44,888 nt of DNA, from assembly GCA_900696625.1 (NCBI GenBank), contig CAADGU010000187.1, forward strand, positions 1 through 44,888, in the 5' to 3' direction. The notes beneath the pieces are model-generated. The model was not told where the DNA came from, did not search any database, and was given only the letters and a program-made list of their open reading frames with translations. The number at the start of each line of letters is the position of its first letter. Position 1 is the stretch's first letter. Below, piece after piece: positions 29,201 to 36,672 of this stretch. The DNA comes from an uncultured Chloroflexota bacterium. Its GTDB lineage: Bacteria; Chloroflexota; Anaerolineae; Promineifilales; Promineifilaceae. The translations under genes and the position numbers were made by a program.

Positions 29201-29820
29201 TTGGCCGCTCTTAATTCTTGCTGCCGCACCCTGGCAATGCGGTCACGATGCTGATTGGCTACCAAAACAAGCACAGTAGAAATGATGAGCAGGCCAACGG
29301 CCGCAGCCACCAGTTCATAAGTCATAGCAGGTATAAACAGCGGCCCAAGCAACAAAAATGCGATGTTCCCTGTCGCAAACAGCAAGACATCCCGGTTAGA
29401 AAGAATGGCGCTGGCAAATAAAACAATGACTATCAAATAGAGAAAACTGGAGTTGGACGGTGGGTCTGACAGGAAAAAGGAAACGTAAATGGTAGAGGTA
29501 AGGGCAACAATAGCAATGAGCGGTGTCCACCGGTAGTATGGGGTGCGGCTGAGTACATAGGCAGTAGCCAGCACCAGACTAATGACCACATATACCATGA
29601 ATTCGAGCGGTTTGGTAAAAGCACTGCCAGAGATGAGCCGAACGGGAATGTTAACGGCCGTTAACCCGGTAATCACCAGGGTAATGGTTGCCAGAAAACG
29701 GGCCTGCTGCCACTCGGCAGGGTCGGTTACGGTAGCGGCAGGTTGCGCCAGGCTATCCAAAAAACGGACGATACGTCCGCTGGGGGTGAACCGGTTATCC
29801 TGTTGGTTCAAATCAGTCAT
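26293..29820 (-). CDS. membrane GAF/PAS sensor without kinase domain
   Basis: 1175 aa. Five or six membrane segments without a large loop (about 40-190), a coiled coil (185-225), GAF (230-385), PAS of the KNHYDFFPPE type (395-515), a short GAF-like region (520-650), GAF (645-810), Trp-containing half-GAF module (815-925, Trp824), GAF (935-1110) and the shared C-terminal module QEQILRRVSERVYTAVDAE (about 1110-1155). No output domain. The ATG at 29820 has GGAG (29827-29830) 6 nt upstream; a TTG four codons earlier would place that site inside the gene. It lies 29 bp after the preceding sensor gene and overlaps the next by 4 bp. The membrane part resembles a 7TM-like or MASE-type input module, unassigned. 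Confidence 0.9.
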   Translation of the reverse strand: MTDLNQQDNRFTPSGRIVRFLDSLAQPAATVTDPAEWQQARFLATITLVITGLTAVNIPVRLISGSAFTKPLEFMVYVVISLVLATAYVLSRTPYYRWTPLIAIVALTSTIYVSFFLSDPPSNSSFLYLIVIVLFASAILSNRDVLLFATGNIAFLLLGPLFIPAMTYELVAAAVGLLIISTVLVLVANQHRDRIARVRQQELRAANKQLQAFSQSLEDRVRERTTDLMLATEVGQVIAQIRDLDDLLQQAVTLIRERFDLYYTQIYLTDETGQWLRLRAGIGTVGQDLLAQGHRLPVDEHSINGRAATHAQPVIVPDTQTSDFFRPNPALPDTRSEMAIPLITADRVVGVLDVQSSQANSLNEAALPAFQTLTAQLAVAIQNAELLTEMAETTLFLDSIVANIPLILFVKEAENLRYVRVSKGMEELVGLSASEIEGKNHYDFFPPETAASFADQDYQVLQNKKLVEVPEEVVEGVNGKVVLHTLKAPVVGADGDPKYLIGLSTDITERKQIEQQLAERLKQLNLLNEIGRKAEEVSAIDEFMTWITRRIPQTMSHPEACITAVTMGDKIFGESRAIELPRHMVEDLTVRGEFVGRVHIAYLDPALNFRDEDSAVIGSVGRRISSYIENHQLLAQLQTQAENLQKVAEISTAVAANRNPAQLAQEVAELTHAAFGLYQTAVFILEENDLVLTGAAGNLTVAAASQSPRLSQRTLKSLVARAARTGQGILINDVSTEPDYMPHPLLPETKAEIVTPLLVGGQVLGVLDIQSNEPGAFTAEDLNIFTTLASQVAISLQNARQYQQTQTALEELRSLQRVVTGQSWESFRNSRQRAIQGYIANRQELQPIMFSAEMEASDPAVGASLPGLTAEEAIVIPVQARGLTIGKLGVRKDAGTPVSPETEALLANIAVQVAEALERARLFEETELARAQTDQLYTGSERVVRATTLDEILEALVASTALQWMDQIEIHFFDQPWRDTRPQTMMTAAMMDMVGIGLVGAVGDVSQVDQFPVADALTKDHPFVVNNVHTDTELDEAIRAFLIDHFEVSSLAVFPLVIGDQWLGLVMARSIAPQDLTEADIRQISSLVDQAAAVAQTIRLIEETQARAQQEQILRRVSERVYTAVDAESVLRTAVQEVGRALSLEAFVYLEEPATAVPDTGPFTNKATNNLGKVL

Positions 29821-29849
29821 CGTGGTCTCCAATCGAGAATAGGGTCAGG

Positions 29850-32800
29850 TTAGTTATGACCATTGCCGCCATCGGCGGCAGCCGGGTCGGGCTGGATTTG
29901 TTCTTCCAGGTAAATAAACGCTTCCAAACCCAGGTGGTTGTTAATTTCTTGGGCAGTTGCGCGCAAAATGGATTCGGCGTCTACGGCCGTATACACCCGC
30001 GACGTCACTTCCCGCAAAATCTGCTCCTGGCGCGCGCGGCTTTGCACCTGCTGCAGCAGGCGAATGCCTTCCAGCGCAATGGCCGCGCCGCTGGCAACGG
30101 CCATCAATAATTCCAACTGATATTCGCCATATTGATTGGCCGCATCAAAACTCTGCATGGCCAACACCCCCAGCACGCGGTCGCCAATCACCAGGGGAAC
30201 GCCCATCCAGGATTTGGCGCGGGCGCCAATAGCCTCAAAGCCCATTTCGGCAGCCACCAGCGCCATGTCCCCATTCACCAGCAGCGGTTTACGGGTGCGC
30301 ATCACATACTCCGTCACCCCATTGCTGCTGCGGCGGCGAATGATGTTTTCCACTTTGTGGGAATGGGTAACCTCGCCGGGGATATAAAACAGATGAATGG
30401 CAATTTCATTCAACGTTTCATCGTACAGGGCAATATAGAAATTTTCGGTGTTGTGAATAAGCCGGGAAGTAAAGGTTTGGATGAGCGTCAACATTTCTTC
30501 GGTTTCGCGGGCGGCGGCAAAAGCCGCACCCATTTCATTGAGAATGTTGAGTTCAGCCGTGCGCTGTCTGGCTTCAGACAAGGCTTCTTCCGTTTGCCGG
30601 GTCAAGCGCAGGTTTTCCAGGTGAGCGCTGAGACGGGTGGCAACGGCCGTAAGAAATTCGGCCGCTTGTGCGTCGGTTGAGTCCAGGTCAGCCAGTTCCA
30701 GAAAACCCACCGGTTCTCCTTGCACCAACAAAGGCGCTTGCAGTGTGGGGTCCGTGACGGCCGTTGCGTCGGTCAGTGGGCTAACGGCATATTGATCGTA
30801 AACAAAGCCGGTCACTGCCTGCTCTTCTTGCACCGCCTGCCACCCCTCGCGCAATAACCGGCGTGAGGCTTCTTCCGCCTCCTGGCGGTATCGTTTCGCT
30901 TCATCCAGCAAGCGTAAATTTTCAATGCGTTGGCCCACCTGTTCGGCAATAGCGCGGATGATCGCCGCATCGTCCTCTGACCAGAGATCAGGATTTAAAT
31001 CTTCAATGCCAATAGAACCAACTGACTTCCCCACCACCGTCACCGGCATCTGCACCCCGGCGGTAGATGGCCTAGCGCCCGCCTTTTGCATTTCCACAAC
31101 CTTACCGGCCTCATAACGATAGCCTACCAGTTCGTTTTGGTGAATGCCATCCAGATAGCGTCCCCATGATTGCGTCACGTTTTGCCGAATTTGTGCTTCA
31201 AGCTGTTCCTTAATATCCAACGATTCTTGAAGCAAGCGGGCATTTTCCACCGCAATGGCTAACTGCACCGCCAACACTTCCAGAGCCGGAATATCCTCTT
31301 CACTAAAGCTGTAGGGCGTGTCACTTTGCATATTCAGAACGCCAACCAGCTTGTCACCGGCTACAAGCGGCACACAGAGTTCCAATCGAGTTTGTGGCAG
31401 CAGAGGATTGGGTTTATGCAAAGGGTTGGTTTGGGTATCTTTTACCAGAATCGTGCGTTTTTCCGCCGCCGCCGTTCCGTTGATGGAACCACTACCGATG
31501 GCTAAACGGTGCCCGCGTTTTACCAATTCCCGGCCCACACTCCCGGTACCTACGCGCAAGTCCAGAAATCTTTCGGTCACGTCAACCAGGTAAATTTGGG
31601 TGTAATACACAGCAAACCGCTGCGAGATATGTTCCACAGCATATGCCAATAGCTCGTCCAGGTCGTTGATTTTTTGGGAAATGTTGCTGCCCACCTCAGC
31701 GCTGACCACCAGAGCATAGGTCCGTTCAGCCACTCGTTGCTCCAAACCACTGATCAAGGTTCTTAACTGTTCCGTCATGCTGTTGAACGCACGCGCCAAC
31801 AGCCCGATTTCAGTTCTATCTTTAATAGTAACGTGCTGCGACAAATCACCGGCGGCCATTTGCAGGGCCACCTCTGCCAGGGAAAGGATAGGGCTGGAAA
31901 TGCGTTGGGTCACCATATAACCCAGGATAGCCGCACTAATGGCGGCAACGGCCGTGATCGCCACACCCAAATTCCGCGTTGTCTCCGCCGGAGCAAATGC
32001 TTCCTCCACGTCAATTTCCGCCAACAAAGCCACCTGCAAATCAGGCAGCCAGCGGTACACACCCAAAACCGGCACACCAGGCCGCCGATAATCAGGATAA
32101 AGACCATCACCATTATTTCCGGCCAACGCCTCATCAATACCCACACTGTGATATGCACGCTCCTGAGGATACCCATCCTCCTCAAAGCGGCTGGGGGTAA
32201 GCAAATAATTGCTTTCGGCGCTGACCAGATACGTTTCACCCGTTTCCCCCAAACCGGTGCGCTCTAACATGATGTCACCCAGCGTACTCAGGTCCAGGCG
32301 ACCGGCCAAAACGCCGATTGGTTCCCCTGTCTGTTCATCCTGCAAGACATGGGTCAACACCATCGTTAAACCACCCACGCTCAAATCATAATAAGGTGTT
32401 TGAAATGATGATTCCGCCAGATCAGCCGTGTAATAAGGCTGGTTGACCACTGATTTGCCCGTTTGCACCGGGCTAGAAGAAGCCAAAATAACGCCTTCCG
32501 GTGTGTAAAGGAAAAGCTCCTCAAAAAAGGAAGAACCGCTCGCAGCCTGGGCAAACAACGTTTCCAATGCACGCTGTTCCCCTTCCGCCAACTCACCTGC
32601 CTCAAAAGAAACCACGCCATCACGCATCATTTCCGCATGACGGCCAATGGGAAACTGCTCCAAGGTGGATTGGCTGTCACGTACCCAACGATCCAGTTGG
32701 TCCTGTTTTAATTGCGCAATTGCCTCCAACCCGGTGAGTGTTTGTTGGCGAATTTGGTTAATGGTGTTGGAGACAATAATGCTCACCACCAAAACCATAG

Positions 32801-32915
32801 GCAGCACCGCCAACAGCACAAAAGCGCCGATCAAACGCCAGCGAATTTGATTCCAAAACCGGATGCGGCCGGTGGAAGGCAGTTCCATAGTTTGAGATGC
32901 TTGCATAAGGTTCAT
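29850..32915 (-). CDS. dCache-HAMP-GAF sensor without kinase domain
   Basis: 1021 aa. A membrane segment (about 26-50), a periplasmic double-Cache region (55-310) with typical ...SSPVQTGKSVVNQPYY... elements, a second membrane segment (312-334), HAMP (335-390), GAF (405-560), two tandem Trp-containing half-GAF modules (Trp584 and Trp692), GAF (805-965) and the shared C-terminal module (965-1005). It has the classical chemoreceptor/kinase topology but no kinase or methyl-accepting domain. The start is uncertain: ATG 32915 has AGGG directly adjacent, whereas ATG 32906 would have it 9 nt away. The gene is separated from the binding-protein gene by 157 bp holding a long inverted repeat. Its tail AADGGNG recurs in the 2778-aa protein. 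Confidence 0.9.
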   Translation of the reverse strand: MNLMQASQTMELPSTGRIRFWNQIRWRLIGAFVLLAVLPMVLVVSIIVSNTINQIRQQTLTGLEAIAQLKQDQLDRWVRDSQSTLEQFPIGRHAEMMRDGVVSFEAGELAEGEQRALETLFAQAASGSSFFEELFLYTPEGVILASSSPVQTGKSVVNQPYYTADLAESSFQTPYYDLSVGGLTMVLTHVLQDEQTGEPIGVLAGRLDLSTLGDIMLERTGLGETGETYLVSAESNYLLTPSRFEEDGYPQERAYHSVGIDEALAGNNGDGLYPDYRRPGVPVLGVYRWLPDLQVALLAEIDVEEAFAPAETTRNLGVAITAVAAISAAILGYMVTQRISSPILSLAEVALQMAAGDLSQHVTIKDRTEIGLLARAFNSMTEQLRTLISGLEQRVAERTYALVVSAEVGSNISQKINDLDELLAYAVEHISQRFAVYYTQIYLVDVTERFLDLRVGTGSVGRELVKRGHRLAIGSGSINGTAAAEKRTILVKDTQTNPLHKPNPLLPQTRLELCVPLVAGDKLVGVLNMQSDTPYSFSEEDIPALEVLAVQLAIAVENARLLQESLDIKEQLEAQIRQNVTQSWGRYLDGIHQNELVGYRYEAGKVVEMQKAGARPSTAGVQMPVTVVGKSVGSIGIEDLNPDLWSEDDAAIIRAIAEQVGQRIENLRLLDEAKRYRQEAEEASRRLLREGWQAVQEEQAVTGFVYDQYAVSPLTDATAVTDPTLQAPLLVQGEPVGFLELADLDSTDAQAAEFLTAVATRLSAHLENLRLTRQTEEALSEARQRTAELNILNEMGAAFAAARETEEMLTLIQTFTSRLIHNTENFYIALYDETLNEIAIHLFYIPGEVTHSHKVENIIRRRSSNGVTEYVMRTRKPLLVNGDMALVAAEMGFEAIGARAKSWMGVPLVIGDRVLGVLAMQSFDAANQYGEYQLELLMAVASGAAIALEGIRLLQQVQSRARQEQILREVTSRVYTAVDAESILRATAQEINNHLGLEAFIYLEEQIQPDPAAADGGNGHN

Positions 32916-32944
32916 CCCTGCAGACCAAAAATGGTTTTAAATCC

Positions 32945-33038
32945 GTAAGCGTTCAGTCCCTCCAGAGACCTGACAGGTTTTTGGCCTGCGAGGTTTCAAA
33001 TTGAACTGGTAGAAAACCTGTCAGGTCTGAACGCTTAC
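32945..33038. repeat. 26-bp inverted repeat with an 11-nt bulge
   Basis: GTAAGCGTTCAG (32945-32956) and ACCTGACAGGTTTT (32968-32981) together complement 33013-33038 exactly. The left arm is interrupted by 11 extra bases (32957-32967). The element sits between the binding-protein and dCache sensor genes. It could stabilise the upstream mRNA 3' end, act as an attenuator, or be a degenerate mobile repeat. There is no terminal T-run on either strand close to the stem. Confidence 0.65.
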
Positions 33039-33072
33039 TTAAATCCTTCGGGTCTAAGTAGTTACGTTGGAC

Positions 33073-34107
33073 CTATTCTTGATTGATCGCCTCTAAAAAG
33101 CGCAGGTCATACGCTTCTTCAATAGTAATTGGCTCAGCTAAAATTCCATGATCTAACATAATCTGGTGAATTTGTTCCCAAGTCTTGGGCTGCATAGCGC
33201 CCAATGTGCTGCCGGCGGGATTTATCAGAGGCAGCCAAGCCTGCAACCGCCGCTCTTGCTCTGCGGCTACCAGGGTATCGTTGTATTGCGTCACAAGCGT
33301 GACGGCTAGCTCCGGATCGGCAATCACATCGGCCATACCTTGCAAATAGGCGCGCAAGAAGCGTTCTACGACATCTGGTTTTTCGTTGATCATCGTTTCT
33401 GTGGTGAAAATCAACGAGGTATAGTCATTGATGCCATAATCACTGAGCAAAATAGAGGTTGGTTCTAAACCCGCTTCCCGCACCAGAATGGCCTCGTTAA
33501 TGATCCAACCACCGATAACATCAACCTCATCATTGATCAGGGGATCGATACCAAAGGTGGTGCGCGAGATGGTTTCAATGTCATCCGGGTTTAGCCCTTG
33601 CGAAAGCAGCAAAGCGTTATAGAGAGCGGCAGCGCCGCCATCATTGACAGCCACCCGTTTGCCCACCAGGTCAGAGGGACGGATGATGTTGTCTTCCGCC
33701 AGAGAAATGAGGGCAAATGGACTCCGTTGTATTTCGGCGGCGATGGCTACTACCGGCACACCGGCAGCCCGTGCCTGAATGAGAGAGATGGCGCTGGTAG
33801 CGCCAAAATCCGCGCTGCCCTCACCAACCTGGGTGATGGGATCAATGTATCCTTGCTCGCCAAAGCCGCCTTCATTGATCTGGACTGATAAGTTTTCGGC
33901 GGCGAAACGGTCATTGGCCACAGCCGCATACAAACCAGCCGCCGAATACTCGTGAATCCAACCCATCTGAAATGTCACTTCATCCGGTTCGGCAGTGCTT
34001 GTTTGGGAACCATTGGCCGCACTGCACCCCACGATAAACAAGGCCATAACGGCAAAGGCCAACACTATTTTTACATATTGCCCTGGTGCGAAAATAATAG
34101 CTTTCAT
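33073..34107 (-). CDS. NMT1/THI5-type substrate-binding lipoprotein
   Basis: 344 aa. A signal peptide with lipobox FIVGC (Cys around residue 19) marks a lipid-anchored exported protein. The mature part starts EVTFQMGWIHEYSAAGLYAA, the hallmark start of the NMT1/THI5-like family (pyrimidine, taurine/nitrate-type and related ligands), and keeps the SADFGATSA, GKRVAVNDGG and VVERFLRAYLQG elements. The ligand cannot be named. No permease or ATPase gene is near, unlike normal ABC operons; instead it lies among Cache-bearing sensors, so ligand presentation to a sensor is a reasonable alternative to transport. The ATG at 34107 has AAGGAG (34117-34122) 9 nt upstream; the open frame extends to a GTG at 34134, which I reject. 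Hairpins on both sides suggest separate dosage control. Confidence 0.88.
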   Translation of the reverse strand: MKAIIFAPGQYVKIVLAFAVMALFIVGCSAANGSQTSTAEPDEVTFQMGWIHEYSAAGLYAAVANDRFAAENLSVQINEGGFGEQGYIDPITQVGEGSADFGATSAISLIQARAAGVPVVAIAAEIQRSPFALISLAEDNIIRPSDLVGKRVAVNDGGAAALYNALLLSQGLNPDDIETISRTTFGIDPLINDEVDVIGGWIINEAILVREAGLEPTSILLSDYGINDYTSLIFTTETMINEKPDVVERFLRAYLQGMADVIADPELAVTLVTQYNDTLVAAEQERRLQAWLPLINPAGSTLGAMQPKTWEQIHQIMLDHGILAEPITIEEAYDLRFLEAINQE

Positions 34108-34135
34108 GGTGGTGTACTCCTTAATAAATCTCACA

Positions 34136-34162
34136 AAAACGCAAGGGAATTAGTCCCCTTGC
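34136..34162 (-). terminator. terminator-like hairpin before the binding-protein gene
   Basis: On the minus strand, GCAAGGG (34156-34162) pairs with CCCTTGC (34141-34147) around an 8-base loop and is followed at once by GTTTTT (about 34136-34140). It lies 2 bp after the stop codon of the 823-aa sensor gene. The stem is only 7 bp, so termination is probably partial. Confidence 0.55.
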
Positions 34163-34163
34163 C

Positions 34164-36635
34164 CTACTCTTTGGAAACAAATTGATTCCCGTTTTCAGCA
34201 GCATGTAACGTCTGCCAGTCAACCTGAACGTGAAGGCGTTGGCCTAAAAAGTCGCCTAACTCTTTGGCCGCCACCTGCAAGACGTTCTCGATGGTAGGCG
34301 CCTGCTGGATTTTTTGGTTGATAATGTTGACCCTGTTCTCTCGTTCAGCCTGTTTGCGCGCCTCTTCAAAAGAGCGCGCATTGTGGAAGGCGATGGCTAC
34401 CTGGCTGGCTACCGATTGCAGCAGGGCTAGATCCCCTTCTGTGAGACCTTCACTCACATCATGCTGAACATCCAAAACGCCTAATACCCGGTCACCAATG
34501 GCAATGGGTACGGCAATTTCCGCTCTGGTATCCGGCAGCAGGGGGTTGGATTTCCAGTCCGGCGATTGGGAGACATCGGGGATGAATACGGCCGTGTTGT
34601 CCGCCGCCGCCCGCCCCACTAACCCCTGGCCGATGGGTAGTTGATGCTGCCGGGCCAACATCAGTTGTCCGGCTTCCCCGGTCCCACCGCGCATGTGCAG
34701 CACCTTTTCCTGGTCATCCAGAAGATATATTTGCACATAATAGTAATCAAATGCAGACCTGACCTGTTCCACAATTTCGGTCACAAGCTCGCTCGGATCC
34801 AAAATGGTGGATAGGCTGCGGCTCACTTCAATACTGGTGGTCAGGGCATGGGTACGCTCTGTCACTCGTTTCTCCAGGTCAATAATCGAGTGTTGCATCT
34901 GTTCCGTCATCTGGTTGAAGGTAAGGGCCAGTGTGCCAATTTCATCATTACCAGTCACTTCAGCGCGGGCTGAAAGATCGCCTTCCGCTACCCGAACGGC
35001 CGTGTCGGTCAGACGTATAATCGGCCGGGCCAACACCTGCGCCACCACCGCCGCCGTAATCGAAGCCAGCAAAACGATAACGACACCCAACAAAGCGTTA
35101 GTGCGCTGCTGCTGCTCCACCGGCTGCAACGCTTCCGCCTCCGATTGCACAGCTACTACCCGCCAACCCAGGCTGTCCACCTTCGGCTCATTAGCCAAGG
35201 TATTCACCCGGCCCTGGCTGATCAAACTGGGAGCGCCATTATAAACCTCGTTCAAAAAAGGCAAATTGTTGAGCCAAAGTTCCTCCACCAGCTTATTTTC
35301 AGTGGTTGGGATAAACTGAAGTTGAACCGCAGAATCCCCTCTGACCTCAATTTGCCGGGAATTAGGAAAGTGCAGATCAAAATGGCCGGTTTGTCCAAAA
35401 GCAGCTTCCCGCAAGATTTGTACCAGTGAATTTAAGCTGTAGGAAGTCAGCAGCACACCAGACACGCGGGAACGGCCTGTTCTGTCACGAGTGCGCACCG
35501 GCACGGCAATATCTACTAATACTTCATCGCGGTCAGCGGCCACATAAGGCTGACCCACATGCACCGTAGCAAACCCGGCAGAAGATACATTCCGCCACCA
35601 CTCTTCATTACTATAGTCAAATTTCTCGGGGCGGTGTGAAGCGGCTACCAGAGCGCCGTGGGCGTCCGTGAGCAAGATGCGGTTATGGTCAGGAAATGTT
35701 TGCTGAAATGCGATCAACTGCTGGGAGGTGGTGTTGTTTACCACGCTCAGCACCAGCCGATCCGTCGAGTCCGCCTCGCGCCACTGTTGGCTCAATTGTA
35801 AAATGGCGGCTTTTACTTCTTCAGGCGTCTGTCCCTCATAAAACGTATTGCGGGCTTCCACAGCATCACTGACGGCTCGGTTCAACGCCAGCGTCTCCAT
35901 AATGTTAATCTGGCGGGCCATCACTTCCCCCAACGCCAATGCCTGCGATCCGGCCAGACTGTTCAGGTTGCCACCTACCTGGTTTACCAGCGCGTTTCGC
36001 GTGGTAATACCCACAATCACCGTCACCGCCACCACCGAGACAATGGCAACCATGGCTGTGGCCGTGATGAGTTTGGCCCGCATACTATAATTCTTGAAAT
36101 TAAAGGCAATAAACAGGCCATAAACCAGAAAGATGGCCACAATAACGCCGGGCAAAAAGGCTTGCAGATTGGCCGGAACCTGGGTTCGGCTCTCCGGCCC
36201 ATACAAATCAATTAATAGCGTCACACAGCCGACAACAGTAGCCACAATCGCGGCCCGCGTTATCCCTTTTGACGGCAATATATTATCAGTGATGAGAATG
36301 ACAAGTATGGGCAGGCTCAGTCCTAGAACAATGCCAAATCCGGCCAGCAATAAAACAGAAAGCGGCCAGATGATCATCATGCCGATAAACACCAGCCAGA
36401 TGGCTTGTTGTACCCGGCCTTTTTTCACCATGTATATGGCGACTATTGTTAACAAAGCAAACCCGGCCAATATACCGGCTACGATCAAAACGGCCGTCAT
36501 ACTTTGCTGGTAGCCCACAAAAAGGTAAAACAAGACAACCAAAATAGTAGCGCCCAATAAGATGGACAATTTCAACAACGCTCTTTTTTGAACGGCGGTT
36601 GCTTCTGGTGGTGTTTTTTCATCAGCATGTGTCAT
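34164..36635 (-). CDS. membrane Cache-HAMP-GAF sensor without kinase domain
   Basis: 823 aa. About six membrane segments (20-190), a dCache-like periplasmic domain (205-490), a further membrane segment (508-530), HAMP (530-580), one GAF (605-760) and the shared C-terminal module QAERENRVNIINQKIQQA (760-815). It reads like the N-terminal third of the 2778-aa sensor fused straight to the common tail; the HAMP-to-GAF linker (RLTDTAV, DEIG, SIEVSRSLSTILD) is nearly the same in both. No output domain. The ATG at 36635 has GGGAGA (36642-36647) 6 nt upstream. An open frame from 36728 would overlap the preceding gene by 56 bp and begin with a Pro/Arg-rich stretch, so I reject it. The gap to the preceding gene is 37 bp. 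Confidence 0.9.
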   Translation of the reverse strand: MTHADEKTPPEATAVQKRALLKLSILLGATILVVLFYLFVGYQQSMTAVLIVAGILAGFALLTIVAIYMVKKGRVQQAIWLVFIGMMIIWPLSVLLLAGFGIVLGLSLPILVILITDNILPSKGITRAAIVATVVGCVTLLIDLYGPESRTQVPANLQAFLPGVIVAIFLVYGLFIAFNFKNYSMRAKLITATAMVAIVSVVAVTVIVGITTRNALVNQVGGNLNSLAGSQALALGEVMARQINIMETLALNRAVSDAVEARNTFYEGQTPEEVKAAILQLSQQWREADSTDRLVLSVVNNTTSQQLIAFQQTFPDHNRILLTDAHGALVAASHRPEKFDYSNEEWWRNVSSAGFATVHVGQPYVAADRDEVLVDIAVPVRTRDRTGRSRVSGVLLTSYSLNSLVQILREAAFGQTGHFDLHFPNSRQIEVRGDSAVQLQFIPTTENKLVEELWLNNLPFLNEVYNGAPSLISQGRVNTLANEPKVDSLGWRVVAVQSEAEALQPVEQQQRTNALLGVVIVLLASITAAVVAQVLARPIIRLTDTAVRVAEGDLSARAEVTGNDEIGTLALTFNQMTEQMQHSIIDLEKRVTERTHALTTSIEVSRSLSTILDPSELVTEIVEQVRSAFDYYYVQIYLLDDQEKVLHMRGGTGEAGQLMLARQHQLPIGQGLVGRAAADNTAVFIPDVSQSPDWKSNPLLPDTRAEIAVPIAIGDRVLGVLDVQHDVSEGLTEGDLALLQSVASQVAIAFHNARSFEEARKQAERENRVNIINQKIQQAPTIENVLQVAAKELGDFLGQRLHVQVDWQTLHAAENGNQFVSKE

Positions 36636-36641
36636 GCGAGT

Positions 36642-36647
36642 TCTCCC
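36642..36647 (-). promoter_or_regulatory. start-deciding RBS of the 823-aa sensor
   Basis: GGGAGA on the minus strand, 6 nt before the ATG at 36635. It supports a start 31 codons downstream of the longest open frame and removes the apparent 56-bp gene overlap. Confidence 0.6.
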
Positions 36648-36672
36648 TGTTGACGGGTCTTCCTTGTGGCGT

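Noticed and set aside
33073-34107. Full ABC transporter operon for thiamine precursor
   Set aside because: Only the binding protein is present. Genes on both sides are sensors and there is no permease or ATPase within the window.
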